The notes under the pieces are model-generated. The model was not told where the DNA came from. It ran no database searches and saw only the letters and a list, made by a program, of their open reading frames with translations. The position numbers were made by a program, and so were the translations under genes. This document shows, piece by piece, positions 9,159 to 17,472 of a DNA stretch of 64,000 nt (the first letter of the stretch is position 1; each line of letters opens with the position of its first letter). The stretch is from Acinetobacter amyesii (GTDB lineage Bacteria; Pseudomonadota; Gammaproteobacteria; Pseudomonadales; Moraxellaceae): NCBI RefSeq assembly GCF_002018365.1, contig NZ_MVKX01000001.1, positions 1 to 64,000 of the forward strand. Direction: 5' to 3'.

Positions 9159-9264
9159 AACCCTCAGTGCATGCTTGACCACAGCATGCACTGAAAAGTA
9201 TTTGCTTTTTTCAAATTTCGCGCTAATTTAAATTAAACAAAAACTACTATAAAGGAATGAAAAT

Positions 9265-9696
9265 ATGACTACAGTTGCCCAAGTACTTAAAGACAAAGCT
9301 TATCAAGAAATCTACACCATCACCCCAGATGCGACTGTACTCGAAGCCATTTCCCTGATGGCACAAAAAGGCATTGGTGCCCTCGTCGTGACCCATGAAG
9401 GCACAGTCGTTGGGATTTTGTCTGAGCGTGATTACACACGTAAAATTGCACTCATGGAAAGAACCTCTTTCGATACCTCCGTCAGTGAAATTATGACGGG
9501 TAGTGTCATCACTGTAACAAGTGCAGCGACTGTCGAAGAATGTTTAAAACTCATGACAGATCGCCATTTACGTCATTTACCTGTCGTTGAGGAACAGAAA
9601 TTAACAGGCTTAATCTCCATCGGTGACCTTGTAAAAGCAGCAATGGATGATCAACGCAAACTCATTGAACAGCTACAGCAATATATTTCTGGCTAA
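9265..9696 (+). CDS. CBS domain-pair protein
   Basis: A 143-residue stand-alone Bateman module. The first CBS motif covers about residues 10-65 (ATVLEAISLMAQKGIGALVV...VGILSERDY) and the second about 75-130 (SAATVEECLKLMTDRHLRHLPVV...LTGLISIGDLV). Such modules bind adenine nucleotides and act as energy or redox sensors. AAAGGA lies ~9 bases before the ATG. A stable hairpin follows the stop codon. Confidence 0.93.
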   Translation: MTTVAQVLKDKAYQEIYTITPDATVLEAISLMAQKGIGALVVTHEGTVVGILSERDYTRKIALMERTSFDTSVSEIMTGSVITVTSAATVEECLKLMTDRHLRHLPVVEEQKLTGLISIGDLVKAAMDDQRKLIEQLQQYISG

Positions 9697-9701
9697 ACTT
9701 A

Positions 9702-9735
9702 AAAATCCCCCTTAACAAGCTTTAAGGGGGGAATT
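9702..9735 (+). terminator. Hairpin terminator after the CBS gene
   Basis: AATCCCCCTTAA pairs with TTAAGGGGGGAATT around a short loop. The plus-strand T run is weak (AATTCTAAAT), while the minus strand would end in T5, so it may act in both directions or mainly as an end-protecting hairpin. Confidence 0.6.
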
Positions 9736-9819
9736 CTAAATATCAATAATTTTATATAACTCACATTTTGTAATGACATACACATTACAACTTAATTACT
9801 TTTCTCAATTTCCTTTCTT

Positions 9820-10170
9820 ATGTTGAAACTCGCTTTAGATAAATTAGACCAACTAGATGCCATCATTTTAGAATTAGAACGCTTAATGTTTTCGATGAAA
9901 GACGATGAACTGCTGCAATACCACCGACGTACGATTAATTTGGAGATTGCTTCTACTATCGCTGAAATTTTAGATGCAAAGGCAATTATTTATGCACTAC
10001 ATCCTGAGTTAATTCCAATTACATCAAGCGTTAACCACACTTTTTATAAAAATTATGTCAAAAAAAATATCCCAGTTAAAAACTGGGATACTTCGAATAT
10101 AGATCGGGCTATACAACTGCAAAAGATTTTTGCACCATCAACAGATGATGAGCAACTTAGTCTTTTTTAA
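9820..10170 (+). CDS. Small helical protein ending in a beta-clamp-binding motif
   Basis: A 116-residue, mostly helical, charged protein of no family I recognise. Its last residues are DDEQLSLF, an exact fit to the QL(S/D)LF sliding-clamp (DnaN) binding pentapeptide found at the ends of Pol V, Hda and other clamp clients. This suggests, but does not prove, a role at the replication fork or in repair. No Shine-Dalgarno is visible before the ATG (the bases are pyrimidine-rich), so the message may be leaderless or have an unusual start. The trpB terminator lies within its coding sequence on the other strand. Confidence 0.7.
   Translation: MLKLALDKLDQLDAIILELERLMFSMKDDELLQYHRRTINLEIASTIAEILDAKAIIYALHPELIPITSSVNHTFYKNYVKKNIPVKNWDTSNIDRAIQLQKIFAPSTDDEQLSLF
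10061..10090 (-). terminator. trpB Rho-independent terminator inside a convergent gene
   Basis: TATCCCAGTT (10068-10077) and AACTGGGATA (10081-10090) form a perfect 10-bp stem with a 3-base loop. On the minus strand the stem runs into eight T. It lies 90 bases after the trpB stop and inside the coding sequence of the plus-strand clamp-motif gene. Confidence 0.85.
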
Positions 10171-10179
10171 TGGCAGTAA

Positions 10180-11388
10180 TTAATTTAAACCTAATTTTTC
10201 AGCCACATAGTCTGAGTCTTTATCGCCACGGCCTGAAACGTTAACGACAATCTTCACATCTTTGGCAAGATTTGGCGCTTCACGAATTGCCCAAGCAACC
10301 GCATGTGAACTTTCTAGTGCAGGAACAATACCTTCCACACGTGAAAGCGTCATGAAGGCATCTAAACATTCTTGGTCTGTCGCTGTTGTATATTCAACAC
10401 GGCCTAGGTCTTTTAACAAACTATGTTGTGGCCCCACTCCTGGATAATCCAAACCTGATGCAATTGAATGCACTGGTAATGGCTCACCCTGTTCATCTTC
10501 AAGGACATAACATGCCATACCATGAATTTGACTTGGTTTACCCAATGTCAACGTAGCAGAGTGCATATTGGTATCTAAACCATGGCCTGCAGGCTCTACG
10601 CCTACGAGTTTGACATCGGAGTCATTAAGGAATGCTGTAAATGCACCAACGGCATTTGAACCACCACCCACACATGCAACTACATAGTCAGGATTTGCAC
10701 CAAATCGATCATTGGCTTGAACTTTAATTTCATCACCAATAATTGACTGGAAGTCACGGACCATTTTCGGGAATGGATGTGGGCCAACCACTGAACCAAT
10801 CGCATAAATAAAATTGGTTGGATCTTTTAAATATTCTTCAAAAGCGCTATCTACTGCATCTTTGAGTGTAGCTGTACCACGTGTAACAGAGATCAGGTTG
10901 GCACCTAAAATCTTCATTTTCACCACGTTGGGATGTTCTTTTTCAATGTCCACTTGCCCCATGTGAATTTCACATGGAATACCTACCAAGGCACAAGCCG
11001 TTGCCAATGCTACACCATGCTGACCCGCGCCAGTTTCAGCAATCACTTTGGTTTTACCCATGTATTTTGCTAACAAAGCTTCGCCAAGGCAGTGGTTAAT
11101 TTTATGCGCACCGGTATGATTAAGGTCTTCACGCTTGAGATAGATTTGTGCCCCACCTAATTTGTCAGACAAGCGCTTCGCATAAAACAATGGGCTTGGA
11201 CGTCCAACATAGTGAGCAAACAACTCTTTCAATTCATTTTGAAATTCTTCCGTATGACGAATTTGCTCATAAGCAACATTAATGTCATCCATTGCCTGTT
11301 TTAAATCTGGTGGAATGAACTGCCCACCGTATTCACCGAAGAAACCTTCTTCATTAGGTAATGCGATACCATTAATTTGATGATCCAT
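10180..11388 (-). CDS. trpB: Tryptophan synthase beta chain, orphan paralogue type
   Basis: A 402-residue PLP enzyme of the TrpB family, which condenses indole and serine to tryptophan. Visible are the HTGAHKIN motif with the PLP lysine at about 97, the ETGAGQ motif with the catalytic Glu at about 118, the GGGSNA phosphate cup at 241-246 and the C-terminal SGRGDKD. It is unusual in being without trpA and in diverging from standard TrpB, for example HKINH in place of HKINN and the [12 protein letters not shown] segment. The ATG at 11388 is chosen because AAGGA lies 6 bases upstream. A 10-bp inverted repeat lies upstream of the start. Confidence 0.9.
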   Translation of the reverse strand: MDHQINGIALPNEEGFFGEYGGQFIPPDLKQAMDDINVAYEQIRHTEEFQNELKELFAHYVGRPSPLFYAKRLSDKLGGAQIYLKREDLNHTGAHKINHCLGEALLAKYMGKTKVIAETGAGQHGVALATACALVGIPCEIHMGQVDIEKEHPNVVKMKILGANLISVTRGTATLKDAVDSAFEEYLKDPTNFIYAIGSVVGPHPFPKMVRDFQSIIGDEIKVQANDRFGANPDYVVACVGGGSNAVGAFTAFLNDSDVKLVGVEPAGHGLDTNMHSATLTLGKPSQIHGMACYVLEDEQGEPLPVHSIASGLDYPGVGPQHSLLKDLGRVEYTTATDQECLDAFMTLSRVEGIVPALESSHAVAWAIREAPNLAKDVKIVVNVSGRGDKDSDYVAEKLGLN

Positions 11389-11434
11389 CATATTTCCTTC
11401 ATGTTGTATGCAAAACAAAGACTTTTAAATACTA

Positions 11435-11470
11435 TCCAATTTTGAAAATAAGAAACAATGCAAAATTGGA
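11435..11470 (-). promoter_or_regulatory. Inverted repeat upstream of trpB (operator or leader hairpin)
   Basis: TCCAATTTTG (11435-11444) and CAAAATTGGA (11461-11470) are perfect 10-base inverted arms 16 bases apart. On the minus strand a TTGTTT box and a TAGTAT box with 18-base spacing overlap the repeat, so it could be an operator over the trpB promoter. If transcribed it would instead fold as a leader hairpin. Confidence 0.5.
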
Positions 11471-11519
11471 GTAAGTAATATAAACATCATTGATAAGAAA
11501 AAGTATCGTTTTTAACGCT

Positions 11520-12707
11520 TTAGCGCGCTAAATATTTCGTCATATCTTCCACACCTTTGAGGGTCATCGGGAACATATGATCTTCAAAGATTTGTTTAAT
11601 CGCAGCAATGGTTTGGGTGTAATGCCAATAACTTTCTTCTTCTGGGTTTAACCATGCTGTTTTATCAAAATGATTGCGTAAGCGCTGTAACCACACCTGA
11701 CCCGCTTCATCATTCATATACTCCACAGAACCACCTGCCGAGTTCAACTCATACGGCGCCATACTCGCATCACCAACAACGATGACGCGGTAATCTCGAC
11801 CATAGGTGTTGAATAGATCCCATGTATTCATACGCGTGCTGGAACGGCGAATATTGTCTTTCCATACATAATCATATAAACAGTTATGGAAATAGAAATA
11901 CTCTAAGGTTTTAAATTCCGTTTTTGCAGCAGTAAAGAGCTTCTCACATTGGGCAATATGTGAATCCATCGAGCCCCCAACATCAAACAGCATCAATACT
12001 TTAATGCGGTTACGTCGTTCTGGAACCAACTGCACATCCAAAATACCTTGTTTGGCCGTTTCACGAATGGTTCCGTCGATATCTAGCTCTTCTGCTGCAC
12101 CTTGACGGGCAAATTTACGTAATCGACGCAAAGCCATCTGCATCTGACGACTGCCGAGAATCTGCTCATCATCTAGGTTTCGGTATTGTCGTTGTTCCCA
12201 AACTTTCACCGCAGATCGTTTACGACCAGGCCCACCGATACGCACACCTTCCGGATGGTCTCCATAGGCACCAAAGGGCGAAGTACCACCCGTACCGATC
12301 ATCCGATTACCACCCTGATGCTTTTTATGTTGTTCGCGCAAACGCTCTTCGAGCATTTTCATCAGTTCTTCTAATGATCCGGCTTTTTTTAATTCTTCTC
12401 GTTGTTCTGGTGTTAGATGCTTTTCGATGAGTTCAAGATCAAACCAATCCTTTGGCAGTTTATGCACCTGATTTAATAGCTCATCCAAATCAAAGGTGGC
12501 AATACCGTCAAAATAGTCCTTCATTGCACGGTCGAACTTATCAAAGTAACGTTCATCTTTGACCATGACGGTTTTTGCAAGCTGATAAAATTCATTTTGA
12601 TCTGCAAAGACTAGCCCTGCTGCCACTGCTTGGTTCAAGTCAATCAATTCACGAGTTGAAACTGGAACACCGTATTTTCGAAGGGTATAAAACAATCGCA
12701 CAAACAT
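11520..12707 (-). CDS. CoxE-type VWA domain protein
   Basis: A 395-residue protein of the CoxE/VWA group that works with MoxR AAA+ ATPases as a chaperone or metal-centre maturation pair. The N-terminal half is helical (VPVSTRELIDLNQAV is typical). A Gly-rich linker covers 132-160, and the C-terminal VWA domain starts with KVLMLFDVGGS, with MIDAS residues D242-x-G-x-S246. No signal peptide is present, so it is cytoplasmic. A matching MoxR gene lies ~740 bases upstream on the same strand, with a secreted-protein gene between. No Shine-Dalgarno is obvious. Confidence 0.9.
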   Translation of the reverse strand: MFVRLFYTLRKYGVPVSTRELIDLNQAVAAGLVFADQNEFYQLAKTVMVKDERYFDKFDRAMKDYFDGIATFDLDELLNQVHKLPKDWFDLELIEKHLTPEQREELKKAGSLEELMKMLEERLREQHKKHQGGNRMIGTGGTSPFGAYGDHPEGVRIGGPGRKRSAVKVWEQRQYRNLDDEQILGSRQMQMALRRLRKFARQGAAEELDIDGTIRETAKQGILDVQLVPERRNRIKVLMLFDVGGSMDSHIAQCEKLFTAAKTEFKTLEYFYFHNCLYDYVWKDNIRRSSTRMNTWDLFNTYGRDYRVIVVGDASMAPYELNSAGGSVEYMNDEAGQVWLQRLRNHFDKTAWLNPEEESYWHYTQTIAAIKQIFEDHMFPMTLKGVEDMTKYLAR

Positions 12708-12911
12708 AGGCGAATAAAATCCAATAAAAATTAAATATCAGGAGGTCAAATCCAGTGTGAATGCATGTGATCTTGTTATTTCATCTGCAACTGAGTCTTG
12801 CCTTTACATCCACCATTATGAAAAATTGATCCCTACAAGTAAAGCCAAAAGCTTTTACTGTGTGTTCATATACGTTGCCCTACCTACCCAAAGGAACACA
12901 TACAGCATGAT

Positions 12912-13367
12912 TTATTCGCAAGTCGCATTTCTATTGTTAAGCGATTGTTTAAAAGTTTCATATTTGTGCTGAACTTTGAGGCGATCTTGCTGCAACTTTT
13001 CAATGGTTACGATTTTATGAAAACCTTGATTGTTTTTATAGCGGTTAAAGTCCCTTAGATTCAAGATCACAAAATCATAGTATTTCAGCTCGAGTACAGT
13101 TGCAGCACAGGCCTTTTGCTGAATGGCCGTTTGAGCTGCAAGATGATCTGATTGAACAATGAGCTTTTCTTTAAGTTGATGTTCTGCAACTTGCGCCCAA
13201 TACGCATCTTGGAGTAGCTGTTGATGCTGCTGTTCAAACTGAGCATCATCCATCGCATAGCTAAAACTAGATAAATACAAGCTCGCAGCCAACAAAAGCA
13301 CAGTTGGCTTAAATCTCCTAGGTACAGCTAAATGTACAACACGTGATACGTATGCGCTTGTCTGCAT
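12912..13367 (-). CDS. Secreted protein of unknown function
   Basis: A 151-residue protein with a long N terminus followed by a Sec signal core (TVLLLAASLYLSSFSYA, cleavage expected near residue 38). The mature part is ~110 residues, rich in Gln and Lys, helical, with two Cys (CAATV and the penultimate residue) that could form a disulfide. The family is not recognised. AAAGGTG precedes the ATG at good spacing. It lies between the VWA and MoxR genes on the same strand, so co-transcription is possible, although a terminator stands between MoxR and this gene. Confidence 0.7.
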   Translation of the reverse strand: MQTSAYVSRVVHLAVPRRFKPTVLLLAASLYLSSFSYAMDDAQFEQQHQQLLQDAYWAQVAEHQLKEKLIVQSDHLAAQTAIQQKACAATVLELKYYDFVILNLRDFNRYKNNQGFHKIVTIEKLQQDRLKVQHKYETFKQSLNNRNATCE

Positions 13368-13397
13368 AATTCACCTTTATATTTTTTAATGCTCAAA

Positions 13398-13421
13398 ATA
13401 AAAGCCGGATAACCGGCTTTT
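13398..13421 (-). terminator. Rho-independent terminator of the MoxR gene
   Basis: AAAAGCCGG, loop ATAA, CCGGCTTTT is a 9-bp stem ending on the minus strand in TTTTATTTT, about 25 bases after the MoxR stop codon. Confidence 0.85.
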
Positions 13422-13446
13422 AAATCTTTTAAAGAATTGATATCAA

Positions 13447-14298
13447 TTAACGACGTGACATAAATGCTAGACGCTCAAGTAATTGCACATCTTGTTCATT
13501 CTTAATCAAGGCGCCATAAAGAGGAGGAATTGATTTCGATTTATCCGTATTGCGTAAAATATCTTCTGGCATATCATCCGCCATCAGCAAACTCAACCAA
13601 TCAATCAACTCAGAGGTTGAAGGTGGCTTCTTTAAACCCGGAACTTGACGTAGTTTAAAGAAGATTTGCAGTGCTTCTGAAACCAAGGTATTTGAAATAT
13701 TTTCAAAATGCACATCGATGATTTCACGCATGGTTGCTTCATCAGGGAATTCAATATAATGGAAGAAACAACGACGCAAAAAGGCATCTGGAAGTTCTTT
13801 TTCATTATTTGAAGTAATAATCACGATTGGACGTTGTGTTGCCGTAATCGTCTCACCCGTCTCATACACAAAGAATGACATTTTATCGAGTTCATGTAGC
13901 AAATCATTAGGGAATTCGATATCTGCTTTATCAATTTCATCGATTAAAAGTACACAACGTTCTTCACTGGTGAACGCTTCCCAAAGTTTACCCGGCTTAA
14001 TATAGTTTTTGATGTCATAAACACGGTCATCACCCAACTGACTATCACGCAGACGAGATACGGCGTCGTACTCGTACAAACCTTGCTGAGCCTTGGTCGT
14101 TGATTTGATATGCCACGTAATGAGCTTAAGCCCTAAGCTTTCAGCCACTTGTTCGGCTAAAAGTGTTTTACCTGTCCCCGGCTCACCTTTAACCAAAAGT
14201 GGCTTTTGCAATGAACGTGCAGCTTTTACTGCAAGTTTTAAGCTATCGGTCGCAATATATTGATCTGTACCAGTAAATTGTTGAGTTTCAACAGACAT
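13447..14298 (-). CDS. MoxR family AAA+ ATPase
   Basis: A 283-residue AAA+ ATPase of the MoxR group. Walker A GEPGTGKT is at 38-45 and Walker B VLLIDEID at 116-123; sensor residues follow in ITSNNEKELPDAFLRRC, with the arginine finger. MoxR proteins act with VWA proteins, here most likely the CoxE-type protein encoded downstream, to remodel or activate enzyme complexes; the client is unknown. AAGG lies 7 bases before the ATG. The gene has its own terminator. Confidence 0.93.
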   Translation of the reverse strand: MSVETQQFTGTDQYIATDSLKLAVKAARSLQKPLLVKGEPGTGKTLLAEQVAESLGLKLITWHIKSTTKAQQGLYEYDAVSRLRDSQLGDDRVYDIKNYIKPGKLWEAFTSEERCVLLIDEIDKADIEFPNDLLHELDKMSFFVYETGETITATQRPIVIITSNNEKELPDAFLRRCFFHYIEFPDEATMREIIDVHFENISNTLVSEALQIFFKLRQVPGLKKPPSTSELIDWLSLLMADDMPEDILRNTDKSKSIPPLYGALIKNEQDVQLLERLAFMSRR

Positions 14299-14319
14299 GA
14301 CATAACCTTATTTTTTTAT

Positions 14320-14703
14320 TTAAAGCGGTGAAATTTTCTTGTTTACAACGTGCTGTGGTTTCGCTGCATTGTATTTTGTCCAAAAATATCCAAGGACTAA
14401 ACCAATACCCACCACAAAGAGAATCAGCGATAGATTCAACCAAACCAATGGCTGATCTTTTGTTAATACACCAAAAATCAAACCAAAAATCGCAGGTGCG
14501 ATTGCTGCATTTGAACCTTCAGAAACGGTTGGTGTTAATAAAATAGCAAATACGATAAGCCAACTAATGGCACCGATCGTTTTGGGTAAGCGCTTCATCA
14601 GCCCATACCAACACAACAAAGCAATTACAGCCCCACCTAGGTAAACCGTAATTGCAATACTGCTTTCAGGAATTGAGTCCAATACCGATACTACACCATT
14701 CAT
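14320..14703 (-). CDS. Small four-helix membrane protein, unknown
   Basis: A ~127-residue integral membrane protein with four predicted helices (about 17-37, 45-60, 66-84 and 88-110) and a basic C-terminal tail. The family is not recognised. AGGAG lies 8 bases before the ATG at 14703, which makes it a better start than the GTG at 14709. It ends only 21 bases before the MoxR start, so these two genes probably form an operon, and it may be the membrane partner of the MoxR/VWA pair. Confidence 0.75.
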   Translation of the reverse strand: MNGVVSVLDSIPESSIAITVYLGGAVIALLCWYGLMKRLPKTIGAISWLIVFAILLTPTVSEGSNAAIAPAIFGLIFGVLTKDQPLVWLNLSLILFVVGIGLVLGYFWTKYNAAKPQHVVNKKISPL

Positions 14704-14724
14704 TTTCACAACTCCTGAATTAAC

Positions 14725-15051
14725 TTAAGCGCCGCGCAAGCCTTCTGGCTCAACTGCATTTGGGTCAATTAAACCTTCTGGAGGCATTTGAATAAAGAAC
14801 CCTTTTGTTTCAATTGAATCTAATACATGCAATACGTTCACACGTGCAAGTTTGCGTGATTCACTGAGTTCTAGATCCATGACAAATGTGGCACGACCAA
14901 ATGCTGTACGTAAAGCATCAGGCATTACTGCAAGCGGATCTGTCGCTTCAGTTTCGTTTTCATTAACTTCAGGACGAGCAATATAAAGATACATTTCATC
15001 TTTTTTGCTCGATTTGTAGATAGAACAGTACATAATTGAATCAATACTCAT
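14725..15051 (-). CDS. ycgL: YcgL domain protein
   Basis: A ~108-residue YcgL-domain protein. The family hallmark (M)[17 protein letters not shown] is near the N terminus, followed by [26 protein letters not shown] and [10 protein letters not shown]. The function is unknown; in gammaproteobacteria ycgL lies next to rnd, as it does here. The start is uncertain: ATG at 15051 or 15033, or TTG at 15060, none with a strong Shine-Dalgarno. Confidence 0.88.
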   Translation of the reverse strand: MSIDSIMYCSIYKSSKKDEMYLYIARPEVNENETEATDPLAVMPDALRTAFGRATFVMDLELSESRKLARVNVLHVLDSIETKGFFIQMPPEGLIDPNAVEPEGLRGA

Positions 15052-15075
15052 TAAACGCAAGGCAAAGGATACATC

Positions 15076-15117
15076 AAAAAAAAGACTGATACATTAGTGT
15101 TTATTAACGCATCAGTC
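15076..15117 (-). terminator. Rho-independent terminator of rnd
   Basis: GACTGAT (15084-15090) and ATCAGTC (15111-15117) form a stem with further inner pairing (TTA/TAA). On the minus strand it runs into eight T, 40 bases after the rnd stop codon. Confidence 0.7.
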
Positions 15118-15157
15118 GTGAATTTGTATAAGTGATAGTTCTTTAATCAATCAGAAC

Positions 15158-16300
15158 TTATTCCAACACTTTCATTTGACCAGAAAGATAGCTTTCATCG
15201 GCATGCAGCACTTCAATTAAAGGCTTCGTCAGCAAATCATAGCGCCAACCCAATAGATAGCTCGGTAAATCTTGTTCATCATTATGAAAAACCACATGCT
15301 GATACAAGGCATTTAACCATTTTTTGCGCATTAAAACTTCTTTAGGCACAGAGGTTTCTTGCACTGCACGTTGAATAACGGTATCGACGCGTGAACCAAT
15401 ATCCTGAGAAGAATGACGAATTGGACGTGCCATACGCAGCGGCCATTCAGCTTGTTCAGGTAAAAACTTCAACAAATCTAAAATAATTTTGCCATGCTCA
15501 CGCACAATGTTCGGACGAATGTCTTTCACCGCACTCAATTGAAAATTATTTTTTGGATTTTTTTCTACCATATCAATGATGGTTGAGTTTTTAAGAATAA
15601 AACTACGTGGCTGATTTAAGGCTTTCACCATTTGCTCACGCCAAACGGCCAATTGCTGAATTTGCATGAGCTGTCGACGTGAATGTCGATAATTACCAAC
15701 ATCGTGATACAACAAATGGATCGGCGTTTCAGTGCCAATTTCATAAGTTAAATTTTTGCAGTCCTCAAGCACACAATTTAATAAACTTTTCGCAGCCAAC
15801 TCGTTTTGAATCGTTTGGCTTAAATTCATTAAATAATGTACATCATTCGCTGCATAATTCATTTGCTCGGCACTGAGTGGGCGAGCCAACCAATCTGAAC
15901 GAGTCTGATCTTTATCAATATCGACATCGAGCATAGTTTTTAAGGCGTTTTGATAGCTGACTTGTAAGCCATGCCCTAAAAATGACATCCCAACTTGTGT
16001 ATCAAATACATTTTCCAAAGACTTATGCTGTGCATAGTGATAAATCAGGTCGATATCTTCACTACAAGCATGAAAAATGTTTTGCTGAGCCGCAAATAAT
16101 TTTTGCCAAAATTGGCTTAAATCGAGGGTTGTACCATCAAGTAAATACACCTGATTTTGTACATTAATTTGGAAAAGTCCAAGTTTGGGCCACAGGGTAT
16201 CTACTTTTATAAACTCGGTGTCGAGTCCGTAAATCGAGCTTTGGTCCATAAGATTTAAAACGGAATTTAAATCTGGCTGATTTTGAATAAATTGATACAT
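15158..16300 (-). CDS. rnd: Ribonuclease D
   Basis: RNase D is a 3'-5' exonuclease that trims tRNA precursors and other stable RNAs. The 380-residue protein has the DEDD nuclease fold: GLDTEF with D27 and E29, the middle acidic motif in FHACSEDIDLI, and the last one in YAANDVHYL (DEDDy Tyr). An HRDC domain follows (about 210-285, starting WREQMVKALNQPRSFILKNSTI). The length is normal. The preceding ~200 bases are AT-rich without a gene. Confidence 0.95.
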   Translation of the reverse strand: MYQFIQNQPDLNSVLNLMDQSSIYGLDTEFIKVDTLWPKLGLFQINVQNQVYLLDGTTLDLSQFWQKLFAAQQNIFHACSEDIDLIYHYAQHKSLENVFDTQVGMSFLGHGLQVSYQNALKTMLDVDIDKDQTRSDWLARPLSAEQMNYAANDVHYLMNLSQTIQNELAAKSLLNCVLEDCKNLTYEIGTETPIHLLYHDVGNYRHSRRQLMQIQQLAVWREQMVKALNQPRSFILKNSTIIDMVEKNPKNNFQLSAVKDIRPNIVREHGKIILDLLKFLPEQAEWPLRMARPIRHSSQDIGSRVDTVIQRAVQETSVPKEVLMRKKWLNALYQHVVFHNDEQDLPSYLLGWRYDLLTKPLIEVLHADESYLSGQMKVLE

Positions 16301-16501
16301 AAGTTGCTGAGTCTAATTTTAGATGCTCTATGAGCTTATATTAACTGATATATATTATTTATCTATAAGAAAAAACGTTATTTTAGTGACTTATTTCCTT
16401 TATTTGGCTTTTTTATTCATTATAAACAAAAACTTTAATCGTTATTAAGTATAAATAATTAGGTGAAAATTATACAAAGCGAAACGAGTTTCGCTCTATA
16501 G

Positions 16502-17098
16502 TTACTTCATTCGCATTCGGTTATGCACGGCCTGACTTAAGGTATGACTATCCACATATTCAAGCTCACCACCCTGTGGTACACCCTGTGCAATACGGGT
16601 CATTTGTATTGGTAAATGCTTGGTCGCTTCAACCAAATAATGTGCTGTCGCTTGACCTTCAACCGTTGCATTGGTCGCCAAGATCACTTCTTGCACTTTA
16701 CCATCACTTAATCGTTGAATTAAATATGGAATACCAATTTCGTCGGGGCCAATACCATCGAGTGGCGACAAATGTCCACCCAATACATGATATTTCCCTC
16801 TAAAACTGCCACTTTGCTCGATTGCCATGACATCTGCAGGAGATTCAACCACACAAAGCAGTTGATCATCACGCTCTGAAGAGACGCAAATGTTGCATAC
16901 TTCATCTTCAGTCAATGAATGGCAAATGGAACATTCATGAATATAGTTGGTTGCTTCAGTCAAGGCATGTGCCAAACCAACAGCGCCTTCCCTATTTTTC
17001 ATGATTAAGTGCAGTGCCATACGTTGAGCCGACTTTGGCCCAACGCTTGGCAAAATACGCAATGCCTGTACAAGTTGATCAAAACGATCACTAAACAT
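16502..17098 (-). CDS. recR: Recombination mediator RecR
   Basis: RecR works with RecF and RecO to load RecA on SSB-coated gaps. The 198-residue protein has the helix-hairpin-helix start (LRILPSVGPKSAQRMA), a four-cysteine zinc finger (CSICHSLTEDEVCNIC) and the Toprim domain (LLCVVESPADVMAIE...YHVLGG). It starts 13 bases after ybaB, as in most bacteria, with AAGGA upstream. Confidence 0.97.
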   Translation of the reverse strand: MFSDRFDQLVQALRILPSVGPKSAQRMALHLIMKNREGAVGLAHALTEATNYIHECSICHSLTEDEVCNICVSSERDDQLLCVVESPADVMAIEQSGSFRGKYHVLGGHLSPLDGIGPDEIGIPYLIQRLSDGKVQEVILATNATVEGQATAHYLVEATKHLPIQMTRIAQGVPQGGELEYVDSHTLSQAVHNRMRMK

Positions 17099-17110
17099 TC
17101 AACGTATTCC

Positions 17111-17440
17111 TTAGAATAAACCCGAAAGGCCTGGTGGAAGACCCATACCAGAGTTTGCAGATTTCAGTTTTTCTTCTGAAATTACTTCAGCTTGACGTGA
17201 AGCATCATTCATTGCCGCTGCAATTAAGTCTTCAATCATATCTGCATCATCTTGAAGTAGTTCAGGATTGATTTCGATACGTTTCACTACATGACGTGCG
17301 GTCATAGTAACTTTAACCAGACCGCCACCTGCTTCAGCGTGAACTTCAACTTGTGCAAGCTCTTCCTTGGCTTTTTTAATGTTGCTCTCAACTTCTTTTT
17401 GCATGCGTTGAGCTTGCTGCATGAGCATATTAATGTTCAT
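17111..17440 (-). CDS. ybaB: YbaB/EbfC nucleoid-associated protein
   Basis: A 109-residue YbaB/EbfC family DNA-binding dimer: N-terminal helix ([22 protein letters not shown]), the central GGGLVKVTM strand and [23 protein letters not shown]. The Met/Gly-rich tail ends in [12 protein letters not shown] lies 6 bases before the ATG. It forms an operon with recR; the usual upstream partner dnaX is absent and metZ stands there instead. Confidence 0.95.
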   Translation of the reverse strand: MNINMLMQQAQRMQKEVESNIKKAKEELAQVEVHAEAGGGLVKVTMTARHVVKRIEINPELLQDDADMIEDLIAAAMNDASRQAEVISEEKLKSANSGMGLPPGLSGLF

Positions 17441-17472
17441 AAAAATCTCCGAACAAAACTGATGAATTCACT

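Noticed and set aside
12740-12972. A perfect AGGAGGT at 12740-12746 followed by a GTG-started 71-codon frame on the plus strand, convergent with the secreted-protein gene.
   Set aside because: The translated product has no domain, signal or coding-like composition, spacing to the GTG is long (11 bases) and it overlaps the end of a better gene. It is probably a chance purine run.
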